Source: DATBLE01 sp963734065
GTDB lineage: Bacteria; Actinomycetota; Thermoleophilia; Gaiellales; Gaiellaceae
Direction: 5' to 3'
Assembly: GCA_963734065.1 (NCBI GenBank)
Contig: CAVTFN010000005.1
Coordinates: 62,001 to 126,000 of the forward strand
Length of the DNA: 64,000 nucleotides
Part shown: positions 41,222 through 51,943 of the stretch, in pieces
How positions within the stretch are numbered: the stretch's first letter is position 1
How the letters are laid out: every line of letters begins with the position of its first letter
Made by a program: the position numbers and the translations under genes
Notes under the pieces: model-generated
The model's input: only the letters and a program-made list of their open reading frames with translations
The model's database searches: none
What the model was told of the DNA's origin: nothing

Positions 41222-42597
41222 AGGCGGTAGACGGAGACCCAGGGCCCGGTCAGCCCGTGCCCGGCCCGAACATGGTAGACGCGTTTTCCCTGCATCCGCA
41301 GCTGGTCGTAGAAGCGCACCTCGCGCGGGTAGCGGTCACGGGCGGCGACGACGCGGTCGGCGACGGCGCCGGTGACGAGGACGTAGCGGACACCCTCGGC
41401 GCGCAGCCGGCCGACGTCGCGGTCGGGATCGAACGGCCGTCCGGGGCCCGGCAGCGCCAGCCCGACGACGCGATACCCGTCGAGCGCCGGGGTCGACGAC
41501 TCGGCCGCGACCGCGGCGCCGTGTGGCACGTGGCGGACGATCCAGCCGTGCGCGACCGCGCGCGTGTCGGTGCGGGTCAGCCGCACGTCGTCGGCGATCG
41601 CCCAGACCAGCGGGACGATCGCGAGGCCGAGCGTCAGCGGCGCCAGCGCCCGGAACCGCCCCGCGAGCACGGCGAGCGGCGGGACGAGCGGGAGCACGTA
41701 CCGGTCGAAGTGAGCGCGGATCGTCAGCAGGTCGGCGAGGTAGACCAGCACGAAGGCGGCGAGGATCAGGTCGGTGCGCGTGTGCCGGCGAAGCGCGAGG
41801 ACGAGGCCGGCGACGGCGATCACCAGCACCGGGCCGAGCCCCGCCCACAGCTTCCCGCTGAACGAGAAGAGCGCCCACGAGTCGTGCTCGAAGCCGAGCC
41901 AGCCGTCGCGGGCGAGCCGCTGCACCCGGGAAGCGTCGCTCCACGCCTGATGCGGGTGGACGAGGACGAACGGGCTGGTGGCGAGGAAGGCGAGGGCCGC
42001 GAGTCCGACGGCGATCGCCAGCCGCCGCCACTGTCCCCAGGCGGCCACGACCAGCGGCACGAGCAGGAAGACGGCGGGATACTTCGCGCTCGCGGCCAGG
42101 CCGGCGGCGACGCCCGCCCACTCGAGTCTTCCCGTGACGGCGAGCGCGAGCGACACCGTGATCAGCGCGGTCATCGGCACGTCGGTGACCGCGGTGTGCG
42201 AGTACGCGACGCCGATCGTCTCGACCGCGACGACGGCAGACGCGACGAGGCCGGCGGTCGCCCCGTAGGCGGCCCGACCCAGCCACCAGGCGGCCGCGAC
42301 GCCGCCGACGCCGAAGGCCGCGATCACGAGGCGGGCGGCCAGGTACGACGGGCCGCCCTGCCACGCCTGGAAGGGGGCGAGGACGTAGAGCAGCAGCGAG
42401 GGGTAGTCGAACCAGTGCGGGTCGAGCCCGCCGCCGTGGACGATCTTCCACGCCCGCGGGACGATGTTCTGCTCGTCGGGGTCGAGCAGGTTGCCGAACG
42501 GCAGGCCGTACTCGATCCCGATCAGCCGCAGGGCCGCCGCGAGCGCCAGGATCGCGCCAATGAACGGAAGCGTCCTTCGAACGCGTATCCGCACCAC
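41218..42597 (-). CDS. GT39/PMT-like membrane glycosyltransferase
   Basis: An intact polytopic protein of about 460 residues. After helix 1 (FIGAILALAAALRLIGIEYG) comes the acidic catalytic loop NLLDPDEQNIVPRA, then WFDYPSLLLYVLAPFQAW and roughly nine further helices. The C-terminus is a soluble domain with RLRAEGVRYVLVTGAVADRV. This is the dolichyl/polyprenyl-phosphate-sugar dependent GT39/ArnT-type fold. The acceptor is unknown. Two neighbouring GTG codons at 42597 and 42594 are likely starts. A TTG at 42651 just after the preceding stop is an alternative. Confidence 0.82.
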   Translation of the reverse strand: MVRIRVRRTLPFIGAILALAAALRLIGIEYGLPFGNLLDPDEQNIVPRAWKIVHGGGLDPHWFDYPSLLLYVLAPFQAWQGGPSYLAARLVIAAFGVGGVAAAWWLGRAAYGATAGLVASAVVAVETIGVAYSHTAVTDVPMTALITVSLALAVTGRLEWAGVAAGLAASAKYPAVFLLVPLVVAAWGQWRRLAIAVGLAALAFLATSPFVLVHPHQAWSDASRVQRLARDGWLGFEHDSWALFSFSGKLWAGLGPVLVIAVAGLVLALRRHTRTDLILAAFVLVYLADLLTIRAHFDRYVLPLVPPLAVLAGRFRALAPLTLGLAIVPLVWAIADDVRLTRTDTRAVAHGWIVRHVPHGAAVAAESSTPALDGYRVVGLALPGPGRPFDPDRDVGRLRAEGVRYVLVTGAVADRVVAARDRYPREVRFYDQLRMQGKRVYHVRAGHGLTGPWVSVYRL

Positions 42598-42655
42598 CCT
42601 GTGCCTGCGTGGCGCGCGCGGCGGCGTGACCGCGCTCTCGGCTTCCTCCAACGTC

Positions 42656-43247
42656 CTAGACTGGAGGCGGCGCGCCGCCGACGAGGTGGGCGACCTCGGC
42701 CGAGCCGATGAGGACGGCGTCGATCCCGGCCCGTTCGAGCGCGAGCACCTCCTCGCGCGTGGTGGTCGGCAGGTCGGCGATCGCGAGCTTGCCGGCCGGC
42801 ACGTCGGGCAGCAGGTCGAGGATTCGCTCGACGTGAGTCTCGTCGTCGTCGGCCTCCCGCGGCGAGAGCAGGAAGATCTCAGGGTCGATCCGCTCGAGCG
42901 AGTCGGCGAGGGACTCCTCGTCGTGGACGTCCACGACGATCTCCAGCCCGAGGCCATGCGCCTCGGCGCTGGAGCTCCTCGAGGTGCTCCTCGTCGTCGT
43001 GGTCCTCGACCACGATCAGGCACGCATCGGCGCCGGCGTCGCTCGCGGCCTCGGGCGAAGCGTCGACGCGGAACAGGATCGGCAGACCGGTGGCATCGCG
43101 CACGTCGGCCGCGGGCGCCTTGACGGCGAGTCCTTCGGCGCCCTGCTCCTCGGCCGCTCGAGCCGTGTTCGAGTCGGCGACGAGCGCGATGATCGAGATT
43201 CCGTCTCCCTCGGAGATCGCCTGGCTGAGGCGCCGGCCGCCGGTCAC
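42656..43247 (-). CDS. TrpC-like (indole-3-glycerol-phosphate synthase-type) barrel protein
   Basis: Starts VTGGRRLSQAISEGDGISII and runs as a TIM barrel related to TrpC. It has GLPILFRVDASPEAASDAGA, ADACLIVVEDHDDEEHLEEL, then GLEIVVDVHDEESLADSL and the phosphate-site-like ALERAGIDAVLIGSAEVAHL near the end. The usual IGPS residues (for example the INNRNL/ESGI pair) are replaced by FLLSPREADD and AIADLPTTTR, so it may not make indole-glycerol phosphate. At about 197 residues it is short. One break lies near 42970. No other trp gene is near. Confidence 0.65.
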
Positions 43248-43281
43248 TGACGGGTGATGCTACTGGACTGTAAGTCAGCAG

Positions 43282-43308
43282 TCGGTGCCGGGCAGAGCCC
43301 GGCACCGA
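43282..43308 (-). terminator. Perfect 12-bp stem terminator after the aldehyde dehydrogenase pair
   Basis: TCGGTGCCGGGC-AGA-GCCCGGCACCGA is a perfect inverted repeat with a triloop, starting 18 bases after the stop of the truncated aldehyde dehydrogenase gene. No T-tract follows. Confidence 0.65.
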
Positions 43309-43325
43309 TGCGAAAGGCGGGCATT

Positions 43326-44132
43326 CTACGTGCCGATCGGGTGCCAGACGGTCTTCAGCTCGAGGAAGGCTGCGATCTCCCAGGGGCTCTGCGCGGTCGG
43401 CTCGGCGCGGACGACGCGCTTCACGTTCTCGGCGGCGAGCTTCTCCAGCTCCGGGGCGAGACCGTCCGCGCCGGTGACGTCGATCGCGTTCACGTCCATG
43501 TGCCCGGCGAGCCACGGCGCGAGCTCGTCGCGGTGGCCGGTGAGGATGTTGACGACGCCGCCGGGGACATCGGCGGTCGCGAGCACCTCGCCCAGCTCGA
43601 CCGCTGCGAGCGGGTGCGGCTCGGAGGCGACGACCACAGTCGCGTTCCCGCCCACGATCGCGGGGGTGAGCGCGCGAGACGAGACCTTCGAGCGCGGGCT
43701 CGTCGGGCGCGAGGATCGCGACGACGCCGGTCGGCTCGGGAATCGTGAAGTTGAAGTAGGGGCCGGCGACCGGGTTCGTCCCGCCGATCACCTGCGCGAG
43801 CTTGTCGGCCCAGCCCGCGTACCAGACGAAGCGGTCGATCGAGCGGTCGACCTCGTCTTCGCCGGAGCAGAGCTGCGCGAGCTCGGCGCGGCGTGCCTCC
43901 AGCATCTCGGCGATCCGGTAGACCACCTGGCCGCGGTTGTACGCGGTGGCGCCCGCCCAGCCGGCTGGGCGGCGCGGGCCGCCCTGACGGCGTCGCGCAG
44001 ATCCTTGCGGGACGCGCGGGCGACGTTCTGGCCCTCGGCGAGGTACGTGCGCCCGGACTCGGAGCGCGGGAACGCCCCGCCGACGTAGAGCTTGTACGTC
44101 TTCTTGACCGGAAGGCGGCTCATCGCCGTCAT
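43326..44132 (-). CDS. Truncated aldehyde-dehydrogenase-like protein without the catalytic cysteine
   Basis: It covers the NAD-binding half of an aldehyde dehydrogenase: MSRLPVKKTYKLYVGGAFPR, VVYRIAEMLEARRAELAQLC, YFNFTIPEPTGVVAILAPDE (where active enzymes have the PWNFP motif), GGNATVVVASEPHPLAAVEL and GGVVNILTGHRDELAPWLAG. It then ends with FLELKTVWHPIGT. The glutamate motif ELGGK and the catalytic cysteine are absent, and the total is about 268 instead of 490 residues. It directly follows a full aldehyde dehydrogenase gene. An accessory subunit role is inferred. Breaks are near 43960 and 43680. Confidence 0.8.
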
Positions 44133-44215
44133 GCCGTCAGCCTGCTCGGGCGGCAGCGCAAGGCGTTCCCGGCCTCCTCCCCACTGCGATCGTAGAAGGA
44201 AGTGTGCCGTGTCAG

Positions 44216-45735
44216 TCACGCGGCGAGACGCGTGACACCGTCGCGAGTGCGCAGCACTCTCACGATCGAACTCCAGGTACGGCTCGAGCCCGTGGCGGCC
44301 GCCCTCCCGGCCGAAGCCCGACTCCTTGTAGCCGCCGAACGGCGAGGCCGGGTCGAAGCGGTTGTACGTGTTCGCCCACACCACGCCGGCGCGTAGCCGC
44401 TCGGCCATCCAGAGGATCCGCGAGCCCTTCTCCGTCCAGATACCGGCGCTCAGCCCGTACGGCGTGTTGTTCGCCTTCTCGACCGCCTCCGCCGGCGTGC
44501 GGAACGTCAGCACCGAGAGCACCGGCCCGAAGATCTCCTCCTGCGCGATCCGGTAGCTCTGCGCCACGTTGGTGAACACCGTCGGCGCGAACCAGTAGCC
44601 CTTCTCGGGCAGCCTGCAAGGCGGCTGGTAGATCTCCGCGCCCTCCTCCTCGCCCGCGGCGACGAGCTCGCTGGATCTTCTCGAGCTGCGCGCGCGAGTT
44701 GATCGCGCCGACGTCGGTGTTCTTGTCGAGCGGGTCGCCGACGCGCAGCGTCTTCATCCGCCGCTTCAGCTTCTTGACGACGCCTCGTCGATCGACTCCT
44801 GCACGAACAGCCGCGAGCCCGCGCAGCAGACGTGGCCCTGGTTGAAGTAGATCCCGTTGACGATCCCCTCGACCGCCTGGTCGAGCGCGCAGTCGTCGAA
44901 GACGATGTTCGCCGCCTTGCCGCCGAGCTCGAGCGTCAGCCGCTTGCCGCGTGCCGGCGAGCCGCCGCTGGATCGCCTTGCCGACCTCGGTCGAGCCGGT
45001 GAAGGCGATCTTGTCGACCTCGGCCCTCGACGATCGCGGCGCCCGCGCGGCCGTCGCCGGTGACGATGTTGACGACACCGGGCGGCAGCTCCGCCTGGCG
45101 GACGACGTCGCAGAAGAGCAGCGCGGTCAGCGGCGTCGTCTCCGCCGGCTTCAGCACGACCGTGTTCCCGGCCGCGAGCGCCGGCGCGATCTTCCAGGCG
45201 AGCATCAGCAGCGGGAAGTTCCACGGGATGATCTGGCCGGCGACGCCGACCGGGCGCGGCGTCCGGTTCGGGAACGCGTACTCGAGCTTGTCGGCCCAGC
45301 CCGCGTAGTAGAAGAAGTGGGCGGCGGCGAGCGGGAGGTCGACGTCGCGCGACTCCTTGATCGGCTTGCCGCCGTTCAGCGACTCGAGCACCGCGAACTC
45401 GCGCGAGCGCTCCTGGAGGATGCGCGCGATCCGGAACAGGTACTTCGCCCGCTCGGAGCCGGGCAGCGCCGACCAGCCGTTCTCGAACGCCTCGCGCGCG
45501 GCCGCGATCGCGCGCCTGGACCTCCTCCGGCGTCGCCTGGCCGACCTCGGCGAGCGGCTCCTCGGTCGCCGGCGCGATCGTCGTGTACGTCTCCCGCGGC
45601 TCGAGCCACTCGCCGCCGACGAAGTGGCCGTACCGCTCGCTCGATCCGGACGATCTCGCGCGACTCGGGCGCGGGCGCGTAGTCCCACTCGGAGGGGACG
45701 GGCGCGGCCTTCGCTTCTTCTCGAGCTCGAGCTCA
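44216..45735 (-). CDS. Aldehyde dehydrogenase (NAD-dependent, full length)
   Basis: A complete aldehyde dehydrogenase: YGHFVGGEWLEP, AREAFENGWSALPGSERAKY, VAGQIIPWNFPLLMLAWKIA, NTVVLKPAETTPLTALLF, ELGGKAANIVFDDCALD (catalytic Glu), YFNQGHVCCAGSRLFVQES (catalytic Cys), EEIFGPVLSVLTFRTPAEAV and SPFGGYKESGFGREGG. About 505 residues. The substrate is unknown, but the deoC neighbour suggests acetaldehyde from deoxyribose 5-phosphate. Many breaks occur. The start, just after the deoC stop, could not be fixed to a codon. Confidence 0.9.
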
Positions 45736-46674
45736 GTCGACGGTGAAGTAGTCCGGGCTCTGGTACCGGCCGGTCCGCTCCTTGCGGATCTGCATCAGCA
45801 CGTCGTTGAGCAGCGTCGAGGCGCCGAGGCGGTACAGGTCGGGCGTCAGCCACTCGGCGCCGAGGGTCTCGTAGAGCTGCACGAGATACTGCACCGCCTG
45901 CTTCGCCTGGCGGATCCCGCCCGCCGGCTTCATCCCGACCATCCGGCCCGTCTCCTCGTGGACGTCGCGGATCGCCTCGAGCATGCAGAGCGTGCACCGG
46001 CAGCGTCGCCGCGCCGGAGAGCTTGCCGGTGGAGGTCTTGATGAAGTCGGCACCGGCGGCCATCGCCAGCAGCGACGCGCGGCGCACGTTGTCGTACGTG
46101 CCGAGCTCGGCCGACCTCGAGGATCACCTTCAGATGAGCCGTCGCCGCACGCCTGCTTCACCTGGACGATCTCGTCGTAGACCTTCGCGTACCGGCCGGA
46201 GAGGAACGCGCCCCGGTCGATCACCATGTCGACCTCGTCGGCGCCGAGCTCGACGACCTCCTCGGTCTCGCGACCTTCACGTCGAGCGGGGACTGGCCGG
46301 ACGGGAACGCGGTCGCGACCGACGCGACCTTCACGCCGCGTGCCGCGCAGCCGCGCGACCGCGGTCGGGACGAGGTTCGGGTAGACGCAGAGCGCCGCGC
46401 AGGAGGGATCGACTCGTCGGTCGGGTCGGGCCGGACCGCCTTCGTCGCCAGCGCGTGCACCTTGCCCGGCGTGTCCGCGCCCTCGAGCGTGGTCAGGTCG
46501 GTCATCCGGATCGCCAGCTCGAGCGCGAAGAGCTTCGCCTCCTTCTTGATCGAGCGCTTCGCGAGCGATCGGCCGCGCGCTCTCGAGCGCGACCGCGTCG
46601 ACGGAGCCGATCCGCGGCAGCCGCGGCTCGAGCGGAAGCTCGAAACCGCGGGCGAGAGCAGGCGCTTTCGCCAC
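45733..46674 (-). CDS. deoC: Deoxyribose-phosphate aldolase
   Basis: DeoC splits 2-deoxyribose 5-phosphate into glyceraldehyde 3-phosphate and acetaldehyde. Motifs: MTDLTTLEGADTPGKVHALA, CVYPNLVPTAV, ASVATAFPSGQSPLDVKV, ADEVDMVIDRGAFLSG (acid/base Asp), GADFIKTSTGKLSGAATLPV (Schiff-base Lys) and MVGMKPAGGIRQAKQAVQYL (second Lys). The length of about 313 residues matches the longer actinobacterial type. There are six breaks. The GTG start is six bases from a TAGACT box. It leads the deoC-aldehyde dehydrogenase-truncated dehydrogenase operon. Confidence 0.92.
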   Translation of the reverse strand: MAKAPALARGFELPLEPRLPRIGSVDAVALESARPIAREALDQEGGEALRARAGDPDDRPDHARGRGHAGQGARAGDEGGPARPDRRVDPSCAALCVYPNLVPTAVARLRGTRREGRVGRDRVPVRPVPARREGRETEEVVELGADEVDMVIDRGAFLSGRYAKVYDEIVQVKQACGDGSSEGDPRGRPSSARTTTCAARRCWRWPPVPTSSRPPPASSPARRRCRCTLCMLEAIRDVHEETGRMVGMKPAGGIRQAKQAVQYLVQLYETLGAEWLTPDLYRLGASTLLNDVLMQIRKERTGRYQSPDYFTVD

Positions 46675-46680
46675 ATACTG

Positions 46681-46686
46681 AGTCTA
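46681..46686 (-). promoter_or_regulatory. TAGACT -10 box of deoC
   Basis: TAGACT on the minus strand is separated by six bases from the GTG at 46674, so transcription would start at the initiation codon. Confidence 0.5.
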
Positions 46687-46696
46687 GCCCCGCCCA

Positions 46697-46728
46697 AGGG
46701 ACAGACCCCTCGCCGGGGGCCTGTCCCT
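46697..46728 (-). terminator. GGGACAG/CTGTCCC hairpin after the ABC exporter genes
   Basis: AGGGACAGACCCC and GGGGCCTGTCCCT pair with one mismatch across a short loop, 12 bases after the FtsX-type permease stop. It is probably the operon terminator. Similar GGGACAG hairpins are common between genes in high-G+C actinobacteria. Confidence 0.55.
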
Positions 46729-46739
46729 GCACGAGCGGG

Positions 46740-49339
46740 CTACTCGTACGACAGCGACTCGAGCACCCGCAGGCGGGACGCGCGCCGCGCCGGGGCGATC
46801 GCGGCCAGCACGCCGGCCGAGAACGCGACCCAGACGAAGTACACGAGCAGTTTGCCCGGGATCGCGTACGAGACGCCCTGATCGGAGAGCGCCGTCGTCA
46901 CCAGCCACGCCAGGAAGAGCCCCAGCGGCAGCCCGAGGGCTGCGCCGATCAGCGCGGTGACGATGCTCTCGTGGCGGATCATCCGCCGGACCTGCCGGCG
47001 GGTCATCCCGACCGCCCGCAGCATCCCGATCTCGCGCGTCCGCTCGAAGACCGAGAGCACGAGCGTGTTCACCATCCCGAACAGGCTGACCACCACCGAG
47101 AGCGCCAGCAGCACGTAGAGCAGGTTCAGGAGCTGGTTGACGCCCTCCGCCCGGGTGTCGACCCAGTCGGCCCGGGTCGCGACCTTGGCATCGGGGTACG
47201 CGGCCAGCGACGCCTCGAGCGCGCGCGGTCGTCGCCGGCGTCGCGCCGCCGCGCGACGTTCAGGAACGTGTAGGCGTTCTGCGGGCCGGTCGAAGGCCGA
47301 CGTCGAACGCCGGGTGCGAGATCGCGATCGAGCCGACCACCGGGTCGATCGACCCGAACTTCGGCTGCGTGTAGATCCCGCGCACGACGAAGCTCGACCG
47401 GCGGCCGGCCGGGTTCATCACGGTGATGCGGTCGCCGACGCCAACGCCGTGCTCCTTCGACCACTTCTCGCGGACGACGGCGCCGTCCCCGCCGAGCGTC
47501 GCGAGGGTGGCGTCGGAGCCGGACACCCAGTCGTAGTGGAAGACCCGGCGCGATCGACGCGGTGTCGACGCCGTCGACGCGCACCTCGTCGCCCTTCGAC
47601 CTTCGCCTGCTCGTTCCAGACGCTCGACGCCGTCGTCACGCCGGGCACGGCCGCGACGGCCTCGCCCGCCTTGCGGGAGAACGGCTCCCAGCCGTCCTTC
47701 GAGGTGACGACGTAGTCCGCCTGCACCTGGTGGCGCAGCGCGTCCTTGTCGGAGGCGATCAGGCCCTTCCCGAGCGTCGCCACCATCGTGACGAGCGCGA
47801 GGCCGATCATCAGCGCCGCCGCGGTCGACGCCGTGCGCCCCGGGTTCCGCATCGCGTTCTCGCGCGCGAGCGACCCGGAGACGCCGCCGATCCGGGCGAA
47901 CGGGCGTCCGAGCACCGAGGCGAGCGGCCGGGCGAGCTTCGAGCGCGGTCATGCCGATACCGACGAACAGCCCGATCACGCCCAGGGCGAGGGACAGCGA
48001 GGCGCGGTCCGGCGCCGATGCCGTGGACGAACAGCCCGTAGGCGAGCAGCGCCAGCGACAGGCCGGTGAGGCCGAGCGCCGACCAACGTCCGGAACCGCG
48101 CGAGGCGGCCCGGCGGCAGCGTGGCGCCCTCGCGGACGGCCGCGATCGGCGGCACCCTCGTCGCCTTGATCGCCGGGGCGATGCTGGCGAGCATCGTCAC
48201 GGTCACGCCGAGCGACGATCGAGACGATCGCCGTCCGCGCCTCGAAGACCGTGCCGGCCTTCGGGCAGGTCGAGGCTCATCGCCGCCATCAGGGCACCGA
48301 GCCCCTTCGCGAGCCCGACGCCGAGTGCGAGCCCGAGCAACGAGGCGAGGAGACCGATGGCGAAGCCCTCGACCAGCACCGAGCGGCAGCACCTGCCGCC
48401 GGGACGCGCCGAGGGTCCGGAGCGTCGCCAGCTCGCGCGTCCGCTGGGCGATCGTGATCGAGAGGGTGTTGAAGATCACGAAGGCGCCGACGAACAGGGC
48501 GACCGCCCCGAACGAGAGCAGGAAGTACTGGATGAACCTGGTGAACTCGGAGATGTCCTTCGCGCTCGCCTTCGCCTGCTCCGCCCCGGTCTGCACCTGG
48601 GCAGACGGCGGCAGGAGCGGCCGGATCTCGTCGACGAGCATCCGGTCGGAGACGCCGGGCTTGCCGGAGACGGCGATCAGGTCGTAGCCCGACTTGCCGA
48701 GCAGGCGCTGCGCCGTCCGCGTGTCGAAGATCGCGATCGTGGCGCCGCCGAGCGAGTCGACGGAGCCGAACTTCGCGATGCCGACGATCCGGTAACGCTG
48801 GATCGGGCCGTCGCACCGACGCCCCGATCGTGTCGCCGACCTCGAACTTGCCGCTCTTCGCGCTCGACGAGTCGATGACGATCTCCTTCGGACCGGCCGC
48901 CCAGCGGCCGTCCGTCAGGCGTCATCGGGTTGAGCTTCCCGATCCCGGGGTCGAGCCCGAACGCGAACGTCGGGTTGCCGCTCGAGCCGAGCGGCTTGCC
49001 GTCGCGCCCGATCAGCTTGCCCTGGTCGGAGCTGTCGTTCAGGTTGAAGATCTGCCCGGTCGCGGTCTGGACGTCGGGCAACGCCTTGCACCTTCACCGA
49101 GCAGCGGAATCGGGCACGGTCGGCGACGCCGCTCTGGGCGAACGAGACTGCCGACTTGCCCGTGATCACCGCAGAGGTGTCCTTGTACGAGCCGGCGAAG
49201 ATCTGGTCGAAGGCGGACTGGATCGTGTCCGTGAGGACATAGCGTGCCGCTCACCATCGCCACTCCGAGGACGATCGCGAGTGCGGTCAGGAACGGCACG
49301 GAGCTTGCGCCCTGCGAGCCCCTTGAGCGCGACGCGAGA

Positions 49340-49343
<4 letters not shown>
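46740..49343 (-). CDS. FtsX-like ABC transporter permease
   Basis: A large permease of about 868 residues with two FtsX/MacB-type modules. It opens with LTALAIVLGVAMVSGTYVLT and a long extracytoplasmic domain (GLDPGIGKLNPMT and following). Then come FALFVGAFVIFNTLSITIAQ-type helices with RTRELATLRTLGASRRQVL, a middle pair of helices, a second outer domain, and the C-terminal block LVLSVFERTREIGMLRAVGM ending RVLESLSYE. It would export a lipid, peptide or drug with the ATPase next to it. About a dozen breaks. The ATG overlaps the ATPase stop. Confidence 0.9.
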
Positions 49344-50134
<791 letters not shown>

Positions 50135-50341
50135 CGTTCCTCCCTGGATCAGGTGGTGGACTGGTGCATCGAGTGTGCGGCGTCGAGGTCGGCCCGGCCA
50201 TGGAGACAGCTGGCCTCTCGAGGTGGGGCTGGCCACACCCCGGACAGGCGAAGGGCCGCCCATGTCTGTGGCGCGCGGACGGGCTTTGCCCGGCCGCGCA
50301 AGCCGGCCAGGTCAGACGGGCCCTTCGAGCGCCGGTGGACA
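50135..50341. other. Leader/intergenic region upstream of the ABC exporter
   Basis: About 200 bases without a convincing gene between the ABC ATPase start and the FAD oxidoreductase stop. It holds the GGTGGGGCTGGCCACACC box at 50222-50239, 87 bases before the TTG. It also holds a GC-rich inverted repeat GGGCTTTGCCC near 50280. Confidence 0.5.
50222..50239 (-). promoter_or_regulatory. Leader box shared by the ABC exporter and the FAD oxidoreductase (copy 1)
   Basis: On the minus strand GGTGTGGCCAGCCCCACC, an imperfect palindrome. It matches 16 of 18 bases with the box at 51829-51846, and both lie 80-90 bases before their start codons. Confidence 0.5.
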
Positions 50342-50343
50342 GG

Positions 50344-51748
50344 TCAGGCCGGCGCGATCGGGTGGTTCGCCCGGAAGAGGTCGGCCGGGTCGAACGCCCG
50401 CTTCACCTCGCGGAGCCGCCGGTACACGGAGGGGGTGTAGAACCGTGCCGGGTCGATCCGCCGCTCGGCGAAGTTCAGGTACGAGCGATCGTTGTCGTAC
50501 GGGCCGAGCGCCTCCGCCAGCCTGTCGAGCTGGGAGCGGTTCGCCCGGTACATCTCCTCGTTCAGCACCATCCCCACCGCGAACGTGAGGTAGTCGGCGT
50601 CGAACGTGGACAGCGCGCCGTGGTGCGGCTGCGGCCGCGAGAGCGCGCCGCCGACGTGCCGGATCTCGGCGGAGAGCGAGCGGCGAGCCGGACTCGGGCC
50701 CGGCGGCGGCGACGAAGCGGTCGATCGCCTCCCCGTCCAGCGGCCCGAGCATCTGCCCTTCGCCGGTGTACGGCACGGGCTGCGGGGGATCCATGTGCAG
50801 CTCGGCGATGTCGGCGGGCGCCACCATCGCGAAGGTGTCCATCGCCGGGCCGAGGCCGCGGAGCGGCTTCAGGAGGTCCGATCCGGAGGCCTCGTCGCCC
50901 ATGTACACGGCCTCGACGATCGCGAACTTGCCGCCGCGCAGCGGCTCGGGGATCTCCTCGAGCGGCGGGAACTGGAGGATGCGCCCGACCGAGGTGACCT
51001 CGTCGGGGACGCTGGCCGTCCACTCGAGCCACGCGTGCAGCACCTCGGACGACCGCTCCCACGGGAAGAAGAGGACGCCCGCGTAGATGTCCGGGATCGA
51101 GTAGAGCTCGACCTCGAGCGCGGTGACGATGCCGAAGTTCCCGCCGCCGCCGCGCAGCGCCCAGAACAGATCGGCGTCGGTGTCGGCGTCGACACGGCGG
51201 AGCCTGCCGTCGGCGGTGACGAGCTCGATCGCGGCGATGCTGTTCGCCGAGAGCCCCAGCTTGCGTGCGTACCAGCCGACGCCGCCGCCCAGCGAGTAGC
51301 CGGCGACGCTCACGTCGGGGGTCGACCCGTGCAGCGCCGCGAGCCCGAGGTCGGACGCGGGCGGCACGACGTCGCCCCACTTCGAGCCGGCGCCGACGCG
51401 CGCGATCCGGCGCTCGGCGTCGATCTCGACGCCCCTGAGCTTGTCGGTCTTGACGAGGATCACGTCGTCCAGCGTCCCGAGCGGCTCGGCGTTGTGTCCT
51501 GTGCGCTGGGCGGCGACCTGCATCCCGTTCGCGCGGGCGAAGTCGACGATCTCGATCACGTCCTCCGCGTCGGCCGGCAGGGCGACGAGCGCCGGCTGCT
51601 GGACGACGGTGAGGTTGAAGGCCTGCGTGGCGGCGTCCCAGCCGTCCCGGCCCGGCTCGATCACGGTGCCCTTGAAGCGAGAGCGCAGCGAGCGAAGGGC
51701 AGGAACCGGGGAGATCCGCGGCGATTCGTATGGAAATGCCTGACTCAC
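50344..51748 (-). CDS. FAD-linked oxidoreductase (berberine-bridge-enzyme type)
   Basis: A PCMH-type FAD enzyme of about 468 residues starting VSQAFPYESPRI after AGGAGGAATC. It has VQQPALVALPADAEDVIEIV, VAAQRTGHNAEPLG (the FAD-linked histidine position), SVAGYSLGGGVGWYARKLGL, LFWALRGGGGNFGIVTALEV and the C-terminal BBE segment YLNFAERRIDPARFYTPSVY with LFRANHPIAPA. The usual second flavin-linking cysteine in the GWxxRxxGL region is missing, so attachment is probably through one residue. The substrate is unknown. One break lies near 50690. Confidence 0.88.
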
Positions 51749-51828
51749 GATTCCTCCTTCTCGTAGTGACGTGTCCCGAGTCTGGGCCCGACGCGGCCGG
51801 GGCGGAATCGAGCCAGCAGGCGTCCGGG

Positions 51829-51846
51829 GGTGGGGCTGCCCGCACC
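51829..51846 (-). promoter_or_regulatory. Leader box shared by the ABC exporter and the FAD oxidoreductase (copy 2)
   Basis: On the minus strand GGTGCGGGCAGCCCCACC, 80 bases before the GTG of the FAD oxidoreductase gene. It is the partner of the box at 50222. Confidence 0.5.
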
Positions 51847-51924
51847 TGAGGCGGATCGGCACGAAATCGGCACAGATGCGCGCGCTTCGCTCCGCTAGCC
51901 TCGCCGGCAGGGGAAAGGGGCAAT

Positions 51925-51943
51925 CCCCCACCCTGGGTGGGGG
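51925..51943. repeat. Perfect palindrome CCCCCACCC-T-GGGTGGGGG
   Basis: A 9-bp perfect inverted repeat with a single central base, between the LuxR-type regulator stop (52086) and the FAD oxidoreductase gene. It may be a terminator of the signalling operon or a regulator site. Confidence 0.6.

Noticed and set aside
39005..41230. A 741-codon plus-strand frame opposite the DyP-like and lipoprotein genes
   Set aside because: Both minus-strand genes are intact with signal peptides. The plus frame is a codon-bias shadow.
41161..42711. A 516-codon plus-strand frame opposite the GT39-type gene
   Set aside because: The minus strand has a clear polytopic protein with a DPDE loop. The plus translation is low complexity.
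43254..43330. Possible tRNA-Tyr-like sequence with a GTA triplet and a long hairpin
   Set aside because: There is no acceptor stem, no T-arm with TTCGA and the GTA triplet sits in a three-base loop. The hairpin is better explained as a terminator.
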